Source: Taeniopygia guttata (Eukaryota; Chordata; Aves; Passeriformes; Estrildidae). Taken from it: DNA of 64,000 nt. The notes beneath the pieces are model-generated. The model was not told where the DNA came from. It ran no database searches and saw only the letters and a list, made by a program, of their open reading frames with translations. The stretch's first letter is position 1. Every line of letters begins with the position of its first letter. Position numbers and translations under genes: made by a program. The stretch is taken from positions 12,664,001 to 12,728,000 of the forward strand of contig NC_133030.1 in NCBI RefSeq assembly GCF_048771995.1, read 5' to 3'. Shown here in pieces: positions 41,150 to 52,200 of this stretch.

Positions 41150-44100
41150 AAAAAAATTTATTAGTGGATTTTTTAAGCATTTGTTGCATGTATTAACATA
41201 AAGAAGGTGTTATCATTAGTATTATTATTATTATTTTAATAATATAATTAAAATGTATACTTTTGCTATAAGATTTTTTAATTATGGTGTTAAATTTTAT
41301 TTATTGTTATGTTTTATTAGGTATTCTTATTTTTGATAATTCTTAAAGTTGTACACTTTAATAAGTAGATTTGGTGTTTTAGATAAATGTATACATTTTA
41401 TTAAATTTTTATATTTATATTTGTATGTTAATAAAATAAATTTTTTGTTGGTTTTTTGTAAAACTGCGTATTTAATAGTTTTATATTTGTTTAAAAGTTA
41501 TTTAGGGTAAGGGATGTCGAATTAGATTGTTTATTTAGATAATATTTTAATTGATTTAATTGTTTTAGTGTTGTTGATGTAATAGCTGGTATAAAAACTG
41601 ATGCTACCATTTTGATTTTAAGTTTCAAGGCTTAAAATTATTTTAATATTTTGATTACTATTGATGGATAAATGACTTTTTTGTTTTAAATTGGTAGCTA
41701 TTTTAATATTAAGAGTTAATAATGTAAGGGCTTTTTAATTATATGGACTATTTGTAATGGTTTTTATTGGTATCTTAAGTAAGTAAGTAAAGAATGGATT
41801 TTTTTGAGTAGTGCTAGATAAATACAAAGTACTTAAACTTGAAACATTATTTAAAGTTACTTAAATGTTTGTTTTAGATTGGTTAATTGGTAAAGTGATA
41901 TAATTAAAAGTAAATAAAGTAAATAGAGTAGAAGTATAATATTTGATAGAATTTTATAATTTGTAAGTTATTAAATAAGATTTTTATAATATTGATTTTT
42001 ACATTTATAAAGAAACTTAAAGTTTATATATTTTGGTGGGTATAGTACAAGATGTTAGGTGTAAGTTGCAATTCTTGTGTCATTTATGTTTGTATTTCCA
42101 TAGTGTAATTTATCCTTGTATTTATGTTGGTGTTTTATTTGTGGAGTGGTGAGTGTGTTTTTTGTGTGATCTGGTTTTATGTTTCTTATTGAAATTTACT
42201 TGGGTTTTTGTACTTGTTGAGATATAAGTAAACTTTATGTTTTGATATGAGAAATAATGATATAAGTTGTTATAATTTTTCATTTTTAAATATGAAGAAA
42301 TATAAGAGTAAAATAATCCATGTAGTAAAGAAGAAATTGATCATAATTAGGAATTACTTAGATAATATCTATATTTAGTAACATAGGTGAAATTATATGA
42401 TTAGTAAGTATTAAAAGATTGTACATACTTTTAGAGTTTATAACAGTTGATAAATATTAAATTAGTGGTAAGTTACATCATTATGTGTGGATAATGATTT
42501 TTTAAGTTTATTTTAAAAATAAGCTTATTTGTTATATTGTTAAAGTTAAATTGTTAGGTTAAAATTATTTGAATTTATTTTTGACGTAGAAAATATTTGG
42601 GTTTGTTGTTAATTATTTTATTTAGGTAGAGTTAGGCTTAGGTCATAGTTTAAATTTTAATTGGTGAGTGTTAGTAAATATATTTTTATATAATGTTTTT
42701 AAAAGTAGTAGTTAAGAGTAAAAATGTTAGGATTAAAGATTAATTACATTATTTAATAACTGGATTTTTTTAGAAGTTTTTTAGAATAGAGACGCTTTGA
42801 ATATAGTAACCTTTTTTTCAAGGATTTGAAAGTGGTTATGGACAGGATTGTGAGTTTGGATTTGGATATTGAGAGTGTGAAGGTGGAGGAAATGTATGAG
42901 AGAGTCATTACTTAGTGTGAAACTTAGAAAAAGAAATTAATGTTGTAGTTGGATTTTGTATTGAAGTGATTTTGTAATAATAACTGAGGAAACTGATAAG
43001 ATTAACAGTTTGGAGGAGGTTTTTAATGAAATATCTTTTTTTTAATCTTGAAAAATATTTAAAATTATGAGATAACATTAGGTTAAATTATAGAGTTAGT
43101 GTAGAGATTAGTTAGAGAGTTAACTTGGTGTAAGAGCGGTATAAGTTGAGAATAAAAAAGTAGGAATTGGAAATTTTATGTGTTTTTAGATCATTATATA
43201 AAGAGATAAATTATATTAGTAGTAAGTGTTTGAAGAAGTTAGGAAAACTTTTAAAAAATATTTATATATTAAGGAAATAGAGTAAAATTTTTAAATAGTA
43301 TGATACGAATAGTAATTGCTATTTTTTGGTGTTACAAAAGATAAAAAGAGTAGAGATTGTAATGAAGAGCAGAATTTTTGATGAAATTGATCATATAATA
43401 CACTGTATTTTTTTTACTTCTGAATAGGAGTTTGTTAGTGTTTTCTTTTAGTTGTTTTAATTGGAGTGGTTTTAATTTTTAAGAAAATTAACCATATACT
43501 GTATAGTTTAGAGAAATTATCTTTGATAAAATTTAGGATAAATTATATTAAATAACATTTAAATTTAGTCTGAATGAATTTTGATAGTAAGGAATCATAA
43601 TTTTAATAGATAAAAAGAAACTTAACGTATTTATATAAACATAATGACATTTAATTTTGTTTTATTTTATTATCACTTAACATATTGAATAATTATTTAT
43701 AAATATTGAAGGTTTTTTAAGTCTTTTGATTTTAAAGAAATTTTAGTTGGTTGGGTTATGATTATTACTTATATCTTTACAGGGTGGTTTTATTTATTAG
43801 GAGATATGTTTCTTAGTAAAAGATTTTTATTTATGTTACATTTCAAATGGTACTAATTTGCATAGTGGGGGTTTTTTTAATGCAAGATATTGATTAGATT
43901 GTTTTATATTTTTTGTGGGCTTTGACAAATATTTATATGGTTAGGCTTTTCTATATTTGAAGTAAGTTTTGATGGGTTTTGTTGTTTTTTTAAGGGTTTT
44001 TGATTTAGAATTTGAAGAGTATTTGGCGTTTGGAGGAAATAAAGGTGAGGGTTTTTTCGATACGGTTGAGTTGTATGTTATGTTATTTTGATTTTTTGTT

Positions 44101-44240
44101 TTGTTGTGGGGAAGATCTCCTTTGGTTAGATGTGGAATTGTGAGACTGGCAGTAGGACTTTTTGTCTAATGCTTGATGAGTCTGTTTTATGGGGAGGAGG
44201 TGTTATTTTAAGTTTTATAAAATACACTGAGAATTAGTTA
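41150..44240. other. 3-kb C-depleted block
   Basis: The + strand is strongly T-, A- and G-rich with very few C and hardly any CpG. For example, 42001-42060 has 3 C in 60. G is clearly more frequent than C throughout, so this is strand asymmetry and not simple AT-richness. No coding frame survives at usable length. Composition changes back near 44.25 kb. Origin unknown; see findings. Confidence 0.75.
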
Positions 44241-45287
44241 AAATTATGTAAGAAACATTATGGCAATTAAAGGGTGCTATGTTTAAAGAGCTATTAATCT
44301 GTTTTAATAACTGCTTGACATAAGGTGAGTTTAATCTACTTTTTCTGCCCCAGAAAGCATCAGGCACATCCGCATCAATGGCACAACCTCTGCCCACTGC
44401 TCCTGTTTCACCCGACCAAAATCAAGAGCAAAAGTTGGTTGGGCTTTAGGAACTTGAAATAACTTTGAAGCAAAATAAATCACATTTTCCCCGTGTTTTT
44501 TTCCTTTCAGATGCTGCACTCACCTCTGCAGACCAACGCTGAGCTGTCACTGCAGGAACCCGTCAGGCCTCCGTGGCTGTGAGTTCATGTTCTTCTCACT
44601 GGGGAATTGAAATAATTGCTGGTTAATTGCAGAAATGTTTTCTGGAGCCTTTCCCCTTTTGTGCCCCTGTGCTGTGTGGGACAAGGGCAGAGGAGCCTCG
44701 GGCTGGAAAGGGGCGGGAGAAGGCAAAGGGACCCCCTGGTGTCCCCAGGGCTCTGTGGAGAACAGAACGGACACTGTGGGGGCACGGGGAGGTGAGGAGT
44801 GACAGTCTGGGGCCAAATCCCAGCTCACCCGCAGGGAAATAAGTGAGGGACATTTTGGAGGGGAAAGCTGAGGCCATGAGTTCACCCAGCCTGGCCAAGT
44901 TGTGTTCGCACAAAGTGGGACCAGAGGCAAAGGTCAATCCAGAGCCCACCCTGCTCAACCTCTAGGTCCCAGAATAAATTCTACAAGCTGCCCGTTGAGG
45001 GACTAAAAACACATGAAAGAGAACCAAGAGCATTCCGAGAGCAAACCAGAAGGATCCTGGAAATCCCATTGCAGTGTTATCACAGCCTTTTTAACAGAGC
45101 TCTTAAGTTTTTTATTTCAATGCTGCGTTTCTCTGCTGGGATCATTCACTCTGGGGGCTGTGGGGATTTTTTGGGATTGAACTCCCTCCCTGTGGCCCTG
45201 ACACTGCTCAGGAGCAGGAGGAAAAGCAGAGTCAGCGCTCCTGGCAGGGGCAGGGAGTTTTGCCCCAGAGCAGATGCAGCAGCTGCC
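44241..45287. other. Intergenic DNA with one possible small exon
   Basis: Only one segment has exon character: 44511-44578, after TTTTCCTTTCAG and before GTGAGT, which begins with ATG (MLHSPLQTNAELSLQEP). It is too short to assign, and no partner exon was proven. The rest shows nothing recognisable. Confidence 0.35.
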
Positions 45288-45490
45288 GTCCAGCCCAGCC
45301 AGGAGGGATCTGCTTTGGCTCCTGGCTGCTGCAGGCACAGAACGTGTTCAGCTGATCCAGGTGACATTCCAGCAGCCTCATCTCCCATCCAGCCCAGCCA
45401 GGAGGGATCTGCTTTGGCTCCTGGCTGCTGCAGGCACAGAACGTGTTCAGCTGATGCAGGTGACATTCCAGCAGCCTCATCTCCCATCCC
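45288..45490. repeat. 99-bp tandem duplication
   Basis: The segment starting CCAGCCCAGCCAGGAGGGAT is present twice in a row with a 99-base period (AGGAGGGATC at 45301 and 45400). The copies are almost identical (GATCCAGG against GATGCAGG), indicating a recent event. Confidence 0.95.
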
Positions 45491-46344
45491 TGCTCCCGCC
45501 CCTCCTGCTCTCAGCTCCCACCCCACCACCTGTGCCAAGGGAATTTGTCCCACCAGCAGCAGGGGAAGGACAAGAGCTCCCACCCTGGCACTTGGATTGT
45601 CCCTCTGGGGGATGCTGGCTGCTGGGATTTAGATCATTCCGTACGTTTGGCTGCTGAAACTTCCCCACCCAGGGGATTTTGCACAAAGATTGTTCTCTGC
45701 GTGGTGCCAGGATTTGGGGTTCAGTATCAGCTTTGCTAGTTCAGATGAATTATACCCACAGCCCCAGGTTCTCTGCTGAATTCCTGCTGGAATAACCTGA
45801 CAGTGCCTCGTGGAGAGTGGAAATTCCCATGCAGAGCTGCCACTTTAGCACCAGCTGTGTCAGGAACCAGCAGAGGTTCCAGGGAAGCTCAGTGGGATCA
45901 GGACAAGGACAGGTCTCTATTCTATAGAACTTGCTATTTAAAACCCTCATCCCCCAGCCCCAGGGATGTCTCTGGGGTCACTTGACAGAGTTCCCTGGAA
46001 TTCAGCTGATTTCACCCCCCGGAGCTCAGGCTCCAGCTGATGTTTTAAAGCAGGACAAGGCGGTGGCTGGGTGCGCTCCCGGCCTCTGCTGAGGCAGAAC
46101 ATCTCTCCTGGAGAAGCTCCGCTCCTTTCAGAGCCTCAGCAGCGGCCTCTGCACGGCCTTTTCCCTCAGGAAAGGGATGCACATCCCTGCCTGCAGCACA
46201 CCTCCAGTGGGACCCACCTGTGAGAGTTTTCCATCACTTCTGCACCTCCAGCTGGCTCCCTGGAAATCTCCAGACATCATCCCACTCAAACCTCTGATTT
46301 TAAGGCATCTCAGAGGCTATGGCTATGGCTTGGCATTTAGTATC
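45491..46344. other. Intergenic DNA without recognised gene
   Basis: No supported exon or repeat family was recognised between the 99-bp duplication and the LTR. Confidence 0.45.
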
Positions 46345-47004
46345 TGTGAAGGAAGATTGCCTTGGCTCAAATGAAATGTAAACTTTAAGGCATTTAGAGA
46401 TTTTGAGGAGCTAAGAGAAATAAGTCTTACTAGAATTAATTAAAATAAGAATAATAAATGAGTAGGCCTTGATGAAGTTAGGAGTTAGTAGTTAACTAAT
46501 AATTAATTGCTTGTCAGCACAATGTTTAGTTAGCTGGGTTTATAATGAAGAATATAGAAACAGATAAATAGCTTTTAGGAACATAAGACAATTGTGGGCC
46601 TCCTCTGTTCTGAAACCAATTGAAGACAAGGAATGGGAGTTCTACCAAGAGTTCATTTGTCATACTTGCATTGAAAAGGTAGAAAGGTCAGAAGGAGGAA
46701 GACTTCATTTACTTCCTCATTTTGGGACCCCTCCCCATGAAAGGGACCACCGACCCATTTCAAGGGACAAACTACGTATGCTTAATAGCTTTTGGAGTGA
46801 TTAGCATACGAAGCAGGGAATGGGATGTACCAAAATTATGAATATGTATTTGTATTTCGGGTATTCAATACTTGTATGGATAAAAAGACTCTGTAATCAC
46901 CTGGAAGGGGCGGTGTGTATTTGGGAGCAATCCCGCACGCTGCCCGGCGTCGAATAAACACACACTTGCTAACTTTAAACTGTTAGAGAGTTTTGTCCGT
47001 CACA
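46345..47004 (+). mobile_element. ERVL-type LTR (solo)
   Basis: About 630-660 bp. The right end shows the polyadenylation region (GTCGAATAAACACACACTTG) and the terminal GTTTTGTCCGTCACA, as in avian ERVL LTRs recalled from memory. The left end is uncertain: TGTGAAGG at 46345 or TGTAAACT at 46377. No internal retroviral region was recognised next to it, so it appears to be a solo LTR. No clear 5-bp target duplication was found with either left end. Its low divergence from the remembered consensus suggests a fairly young insertion. Confidence 0.75.
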
Positions 47005-47179
47005 GTTAGATATAGGTACTAGATCAATATCCATATTTTTTTAATAAATCACAAACGCTGCTGGTGGATGATGGCCTCAGGCTGGAAAAGAGGGAGGAGA
47101 TTTGGGGTGGCTTGGACATACCTGGCAGCTGTGCGGGAGCTCGTGGAGATCAGAAACAGGGATTGCTGTCAGAGCCCCT

Positions 47180-47990
47180 CTGCAAATGGCCGCGCCTCCA
47201 TTCCCAGGTGATGCCAGCCGTTCCCTGGGGTCCCTCTGGGCTGTCGGTGCCGTCTGTCCGGGCTGAAGCATCCCTGCGTGCCTGTGGGGAGCAGCCCCCG
47301 GCCGAGGAGCCACGGGCAGCCCTTCAGCCGTGTCCGTGCCAGCGCTGTCCGGTGCCGCGGTGCCCGTGCCGGGCCGTGCGTTGGGCACGCTGCGAGCCAC
47401 GGGCCGGGCACGGCAGCTCCCGCCCTGCGGAGCCAAGGACCGGAGGCGCTCTCTGCCCTTCGGGGGCTCCGGGCTCCTCCAGCCCCGCACCGGGCGCAGC
47501 CGGAGCGGCTCCTCCCGCCCGCGGCGATACCGGTCCCGATCCCAGCCCCGATCCCGCCTCGATCCTCCGGCCCCGGCACCCCCACCCCGCCCGCCGAGGA
47601 AGGAGCGGCTCTGCCCGGCTCCCACAGCAGACACCGGCGGGACCGGGACCCAAATCCCCGGGCCCGGATCCCAGTCCCGGTCCCACCTGAGCCCGTCGGA
47701 CACCGCACAGCGCCGGGAGCAGCCCCGATCCGATCTCCGCACGGCGCTCCGAGCGCCGGTCCCGCCGCAGCCCGGGCCGAGCATCCCCCGCAGAACGTGA
47801 GGCGGGCGCGGATCCGCCGCCATTTACGGGCGGGGGGCGGGGCCGGGGGCGGGGCCAGCACAGGTGCGCGCACAGGTGCGCGGGGCCCCAGCGCGCCTGC
47901 GCGGGGCGGGGCCGGGGGGATTTAACCCGCGGGGAGGGCCGGGCAGAGCTATTTGCTGCTCGGCGCTCGGAGCGGGAGGTTGCGGCCGGC
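47180..47990. promoter_or_regulatory. Orphan CpG island / promoter
   Basis: GC-rich, CpG-dense DNA with several GC boxes (GGGGCGGGGCCGGGGGCGGG near 47830-47850; GCGCGGGGCGGGGCC near 47895). Long frames here are due to composition. No recognised gene starts here. A + strand transcript would run directly into the pyrimidine tract at 47995. Confidence 0.65.
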
Positions 47991-47994
47991 CGGG

Positions 47995-48495
47995 CCCCTT
48001 TATCTCTTCTTCTCTATATTTCTTTTCTTCTGTGTTTGTTTTCTTTTGTGTTTCTTTTTCTCTATACCTCTCCTGTCTACCCTCCCTTCCTCCCCTCCCC
48101 CACCCCCTACACCCTCCCCCCCCCAAACCCCCCCCCTCCCTCCCTCCCGGGCGGTCCCCCCTACACCCCTTTCCCTTTCCTCCCTCTCTATTCCCCTACT
48201 CACCCCTACCCTGTTCCTCCATCCTGTCCCTCTTCCTTCCCTCCCCAGCCGGGCTCCCCCGCGCCCCCTTTCCCTGCTCCCCTTCCCCCCTCCACACGTT
48301 CGGCCTCCTTCCCCAAACCTGCCTTCAATCCTTCCTTTCCTTCCTCCACCCTGCCTTCCCCCCAGCCCCCTCCCCGACTGCCCCGCACACCCCGACCTCT
48401 CTCCCCCTGCCCCCTGTCCTTGTCCCCTTCCCCTCGGCTGCCGCTCTGCTCCCCTGTTCTCGTTCCCCATTCCCGCTCTCCTTCTTTCCTCGCAG
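47995..48495. repeat. 500-bp polypyrimidine tract
   Basis: The + strand is almost wholly C and T from about 47995 to 48495, first T-rich, then C-rich, with some A. An AATAATAAAG word at about 48519 follows it. It may be a transcribed pyrimidine tract downstream of the CpG promoter, or a triplex-forming tract. Confidence 0.8.
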
Positions 48496-48981
48496 CCGCG
48501 GGGCTCGGGGCGCCGGAGAATAATAAAGCCCAGAGGGCCGGAGCCCGGCGCCCCCCGCCCTCGCTGGGGTCCCCACACGGGGCAGGAGCCGCTCTGCGGG
48601 TCCCCCCATTGCAGTGCAACACACGGGCCGACACTGCCGGGGCTCCGGCTTTCCCGACATCACACTGGGGGGTCGGGCTGGGGGGCAGGGAGGGTCCTGG
48701 GGGGTTGGGAGGGGGGTGAGGAAGGGCCCCCTCATTAGGAGCATCTGTGCCCCTGATCCTGCTGGAACTCAGCTGTGGGGCCAGCCCCCAGGGTAAACAC
48801 TGCCCTGCCTGCAGTAGCCTCAGGCACTGCCCCATTCTCAGCTCCCCCTGCCCCGGGGCTGCCACCACATTCCTGACCAGGAGCCAAAGGCCCCTTGGGA
48901 CAGGGCTCTCTCTGTGTCTCAGCCTTGGGGACTGCAGGGACCAGGCAAGGACAGCCTGAAACCAGGGCAGATCCCTCTGGG

Positions 48982-49244
48982 GACAGCTGGGGACTCACCC
49001 CACACCACGGGCAGGACCAGGGGCCCTCCAGTGCAGGCTGGAGCCTGTTGGGTTTGGCTGCTCAAACACCAAAGCTTTGGGCAGAGATGGGATGAGTTAA
49101 GTGGTTTTTCCTGTCCTGAAAGAGAGGAGAAAATGGAAATCAGGTCCACTCTGGAAGTCAAAGGCTCCTGGCTTTCCCACTTCTGTTCTGATTGCCCACT
49201 GTGGGGTTCTATCCATAAAAAAATGAGAGGTGACACCACATAAA
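48982..49244 (-). repeat. Dispersed duplicate, copy 2 (inverted partner of 38.57-38.82 kb)
   Basis: The minus strand repeats the copy at 38571-38822, including the CCTCTCTTTCAGGACAGG acceptor, the GQEKPLNSSHLC frame and a GTGAGT donor. The two copies are about 10 kb apart in opposite orientation. Confidence 0.7.
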
Positions 49245-50030
49245 AATACCCCTTGTCAACATTTTATTCCTTACATACATAAAAAGAATGCCTATTTTTT
49301 CTTATTGCATTCTTTGCCTAATTTTAACAGAACCATTTTCATTCCAGGTCCCCCTTTGGGGGTTCCTGAATCCTTTGCCATTGGACTTTGGACAAAGGAA
49401 GAGAAGGATCTGTTCCACACAGGGATCATCCAACAGGGAACAGCCCCTGTGCCAACCCCAGCCTGGGCTGAGCACGCTGCCTCACTCCCCCATTCTGGAT
49501 CCTGGCTCCACTCCAGTCTGAGTTTTCCCCCATTTTCCATGCCTAGAGACAGGAAATTGTCCTGGTGAGTGTGTAAGACCTTCAACTGCACATTGATCTG
49601 GGGGCTGTGCTGGGAATCCAGCAGGGAATTCATGGTGTTACAAATAAAAACCATTCCAGGGAGCGGCACTGACAGGGTTGGGAGCTGCTGCTTCACCACA
49701 CGGTGTCAGCAACAGAGAGAAAACACAAAATGTTTATCCAAAATCGAGGATAAAATGAATGATTCCTCCTGCTTTTAGTGGGACCAGGGCTAATTCTGCC
49801 CTGGAGTGACAAAGAATTTCTCCCCCAGAGACCCCTCAAAAAGCCAAAGTGCAGCAGGGAAGGGAGGAAGGAAAGGCACCTCTGCCTCACCTGCTGGGAA
49901 CAGCACAGGTCCTGCTGCTCCTGGGGACTGGGAATGTGTCCAGAGCCAAAAACTCCTTCCCAGGCTGGAGGGGCTTTCCTGAAGCATCACCTCTGGGAAG
50001 CAAAGGGCTATGGAAGACATGGAGTGGGAA
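49245..50030. other. Intergenic DNA without recognised gene
   Basis: No supported exon or known repeat family was recognised. Confidence 0.45.
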
Positions 50031-50033
50031 TTT

Positions 50034-50174
50034 ACAATAACAGTAATAGTAATAACAGTAACAATAGTAACAATTGCATCAATAACAATAATAAGAACAA
50101 TAATTATAATTGTAGCAATAATAATAATAATAATAATAATGATAATAAATAATAATAATAATAACAACAACAAG
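50034..50174. repeat. AAT-type microsatellite
   Basis: An imperfect run of AAT/AAC trinucleotides about 140 bases long, purest at 50117-50165 (AATAATAATAATAATAATAA). Confidence 0.95.
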
Positions 50175-50849
50175 GGAATTATTCCATGCAGGGAGGATGC
50201 TGAGCTTTAAATGAGGTTTGAGTGAGGCAGCTTCTCCTGGGCTCTCTGAAGCACAGCTCCAGGCCTGGGATTCCAGGAGCAGGGCAAACTGCCACTGTCC
50301 AGTCCCTGGATTTGCCTCCTGCCAGCACTGGGCACATTGGGATTGCTTGGCTCCAGTGCTGCTGCCTCGAGGTATTGGGAAAATGGGCATTAAACCCCTT
50401 CCCACAGGGCTGGCTCTGAGCTGTGGCTGGGGAAAGCATTGGGCACCTCTGGCATTTCAATGAAATCAGTTTCCATCATTCTGAAGATACCCTGAATAAA
50501 CCCAGGGCACAGAAATGAACCATTCTCCAGAAAGACAGCCCCAGGGAACACACAGTCATTCCTATGCCTGGCCAAACAAACCAGCAGCCAGTTTTTGGGG
50601 AGACTCCAGACTCGTCTCCCTTCCTGGCTGTAAAACACTTGCAGAGGCTTTGGAGTTCATACAAGCTTGTCAGGATTTGGATATTTCATTTAAATTCCAT
50701 TCATATACTAAAGGATTTGAAGTGTCCTAAAAGGCACCTCCAATTTTAAGCCCTCAGAAACCTCTTCCCGCCAGCCCAGCGCTTGTCCCTCCCGCCTTTC
50801 GCTCGCCCTCAGGGCAGCAGCACCGAGACACGGGAGGGAACGAGCCCGC

Positions 50850-50990
50850 CCCGACCGCGCATGCGCACTGCTGTGCCAACCCGGGTCAGCCCACTGCGCA
50901 TGCGCGAACCCCAGGGTGCAGTACTGCGCTCCGCCCGCAGAGGGCAGCACGTGCGCGCCGCCCGCCGCGCTGAGGCGGAACCCCTGGAAA
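50850..50990. promoter_or_regulatory. Orphan promoter with two NRF1 palindromes and a CTCF-like site
   Basis: GCGCATGCGC, the NRF1 palindrome, occurs at 50857-50866 and 50896-50905, 39 bases apart. A CTCF-like core, CCCGCAGAGGGCAGC, lies at 50934-50948. The surrounding 140 bases are CpG-rich. Paired NRF1 sites are typical of housekeeping promoters, yet no recognised gene starts here. TBX10's ATG is 5.3 kb downstream. Confidence 0.6.
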
Positions 50991-51069
50991 AGGGGATTTT
51001 TGGGGCATTAACGAGGGAAATACCGCACCAGCATAACTCACCAGTAAATTGCAAGGCTTCTTCTTAGTG

Positions 51070-52077
51070 CTCCTCCAACCATTCGTACATGGAAGTCCAC
51101 GATTTTCTCAGTACCTGCTGGAAAAATGAAAATTTTCCTTATCATCTGCGTGCTCTCAGTCCAGGCTGAGCACTTGAGGAATAAATACCTGCTCCCCGTG
51201 TCCCAGGAACAGCTTTTCTATGTGAAAGCACTAGGAATAAGAGCTGGGGTTTGTCTCACCTCACTGTGCTCTAGATGTGATTCTTCATTTAGAGATAAAA
51301 AGATAAATTCAGGCTCCATCTTGCTGCTCACCAGGGAGAGATCAACAGCTCCTAAAATCCCACTCTGTGACAGATAGAATAAATAAACATTGATTTTTCT
51401 CCTGGATAACATTAATCATGGCTTGACAGAATTACACCAGAGAGCAAACCAAGGGTAGGCACCGCAGGCTCCTGACAAATGGATCCAAACCTAAAAATCA
51501 TCATTATTGGATAAACCTTGGCTGAAGGGCTGGGTTTCACCCCCAGAACATGACATCCCATTTCAGATGTCCCAGAAGCGATGTGTCTGGTCTCCTGGTG
51601 CTGTAATGAGGATTTAGAGCTGCTTTTCATCAACCACGAGGAGATGCCGGAGGCGAGGTGGCACCGGGACACCAGGACGGTGCTGGAGATGTCACAGATA
51701 ATGAAAATCGAGCGCTTTGGGGGCTGAGTCCTCCCCGGGGGCAGCCTCCACCTGCCTGCATCTGGAAACCTGCCCCTGTCAGAGAACTGACTTCAGTGCT
51801 TTGATTAATCCAAGTTCAGCCTCGCTTTTTCTTACTCCACAAACATTTTCTTGGTGCGAAGGCTCGGAGACAGAATGGAAATGAATTCAGTTAAAAAGCA
51901 GGGATTAGATTTCATCCCTGCTGAGAGGCTGGTGTCTGTGCTCTGTGTGGAACATTCATCCCTGTCCTCCTGGGGCAAGAATCTCCACTGTGGCACCTGC
52001 TTTCCTACTCAAATTCCATAAGATCCTTTTGCAGGGCAGTAGAGGACCTTCCAACAGGCTGTACTAGGATTCACCAG
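51070..52077. other. Intergenic DNA without recognised gene
   Basis: Nothing recognisable on either strand beyond short chance open frames. Confidence 0.45.
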
Positions 52078-52200
52078 GATCAGCCTGTCCAGCCTGGCCT
52101 TGGACACTTCCAGGGATGGGGCAGCCACAGCTTCTCTGGGCAAACCTGTGCCAGGGCCTCAGCACCCTCCCAGGGAAGGATTTCTTCTGTATATTGAATA
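52078..52200 (-). mobile_element. CR1 LINE fragment
   Basis: The + strand CCTTGGACACTTCCAGGGAT, then GCAGCCACAGCTTCTCTGGG, then CTCCCAGGGAAGGATTTCTT is the reverse complement of the CR1 tail. Short and 5'-truncated. Confidence 0.8.

Noticed and set aside
44080-44240. Considered whether the C-depleted block and the nearby ERVL-type LTR form one provirus
   Set aside because: They are separated by about 2 kb of ordinary sequence and no matching second LTR was seen, so there is no positive evidence for linking them.
47064-47925. Several long open frames on both strands (up to about 250 codons)
   Set aside because: They overlap each other in all frames, are dominated by P, A, R and G, and arise from the stop-poor GC-rich CpG island. 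No splice or family evidence.
47864-48868. Long proline/serine-rich and glycine/arginine-rich frames over the pyrimidine tract
   Set aside because: C/T-only DNA cannot encode stops in most frames, so the openness is compositional.
49988-50210. Frames rich in I, N and T
   Set aside because: Translation of the AAT microsatellite.
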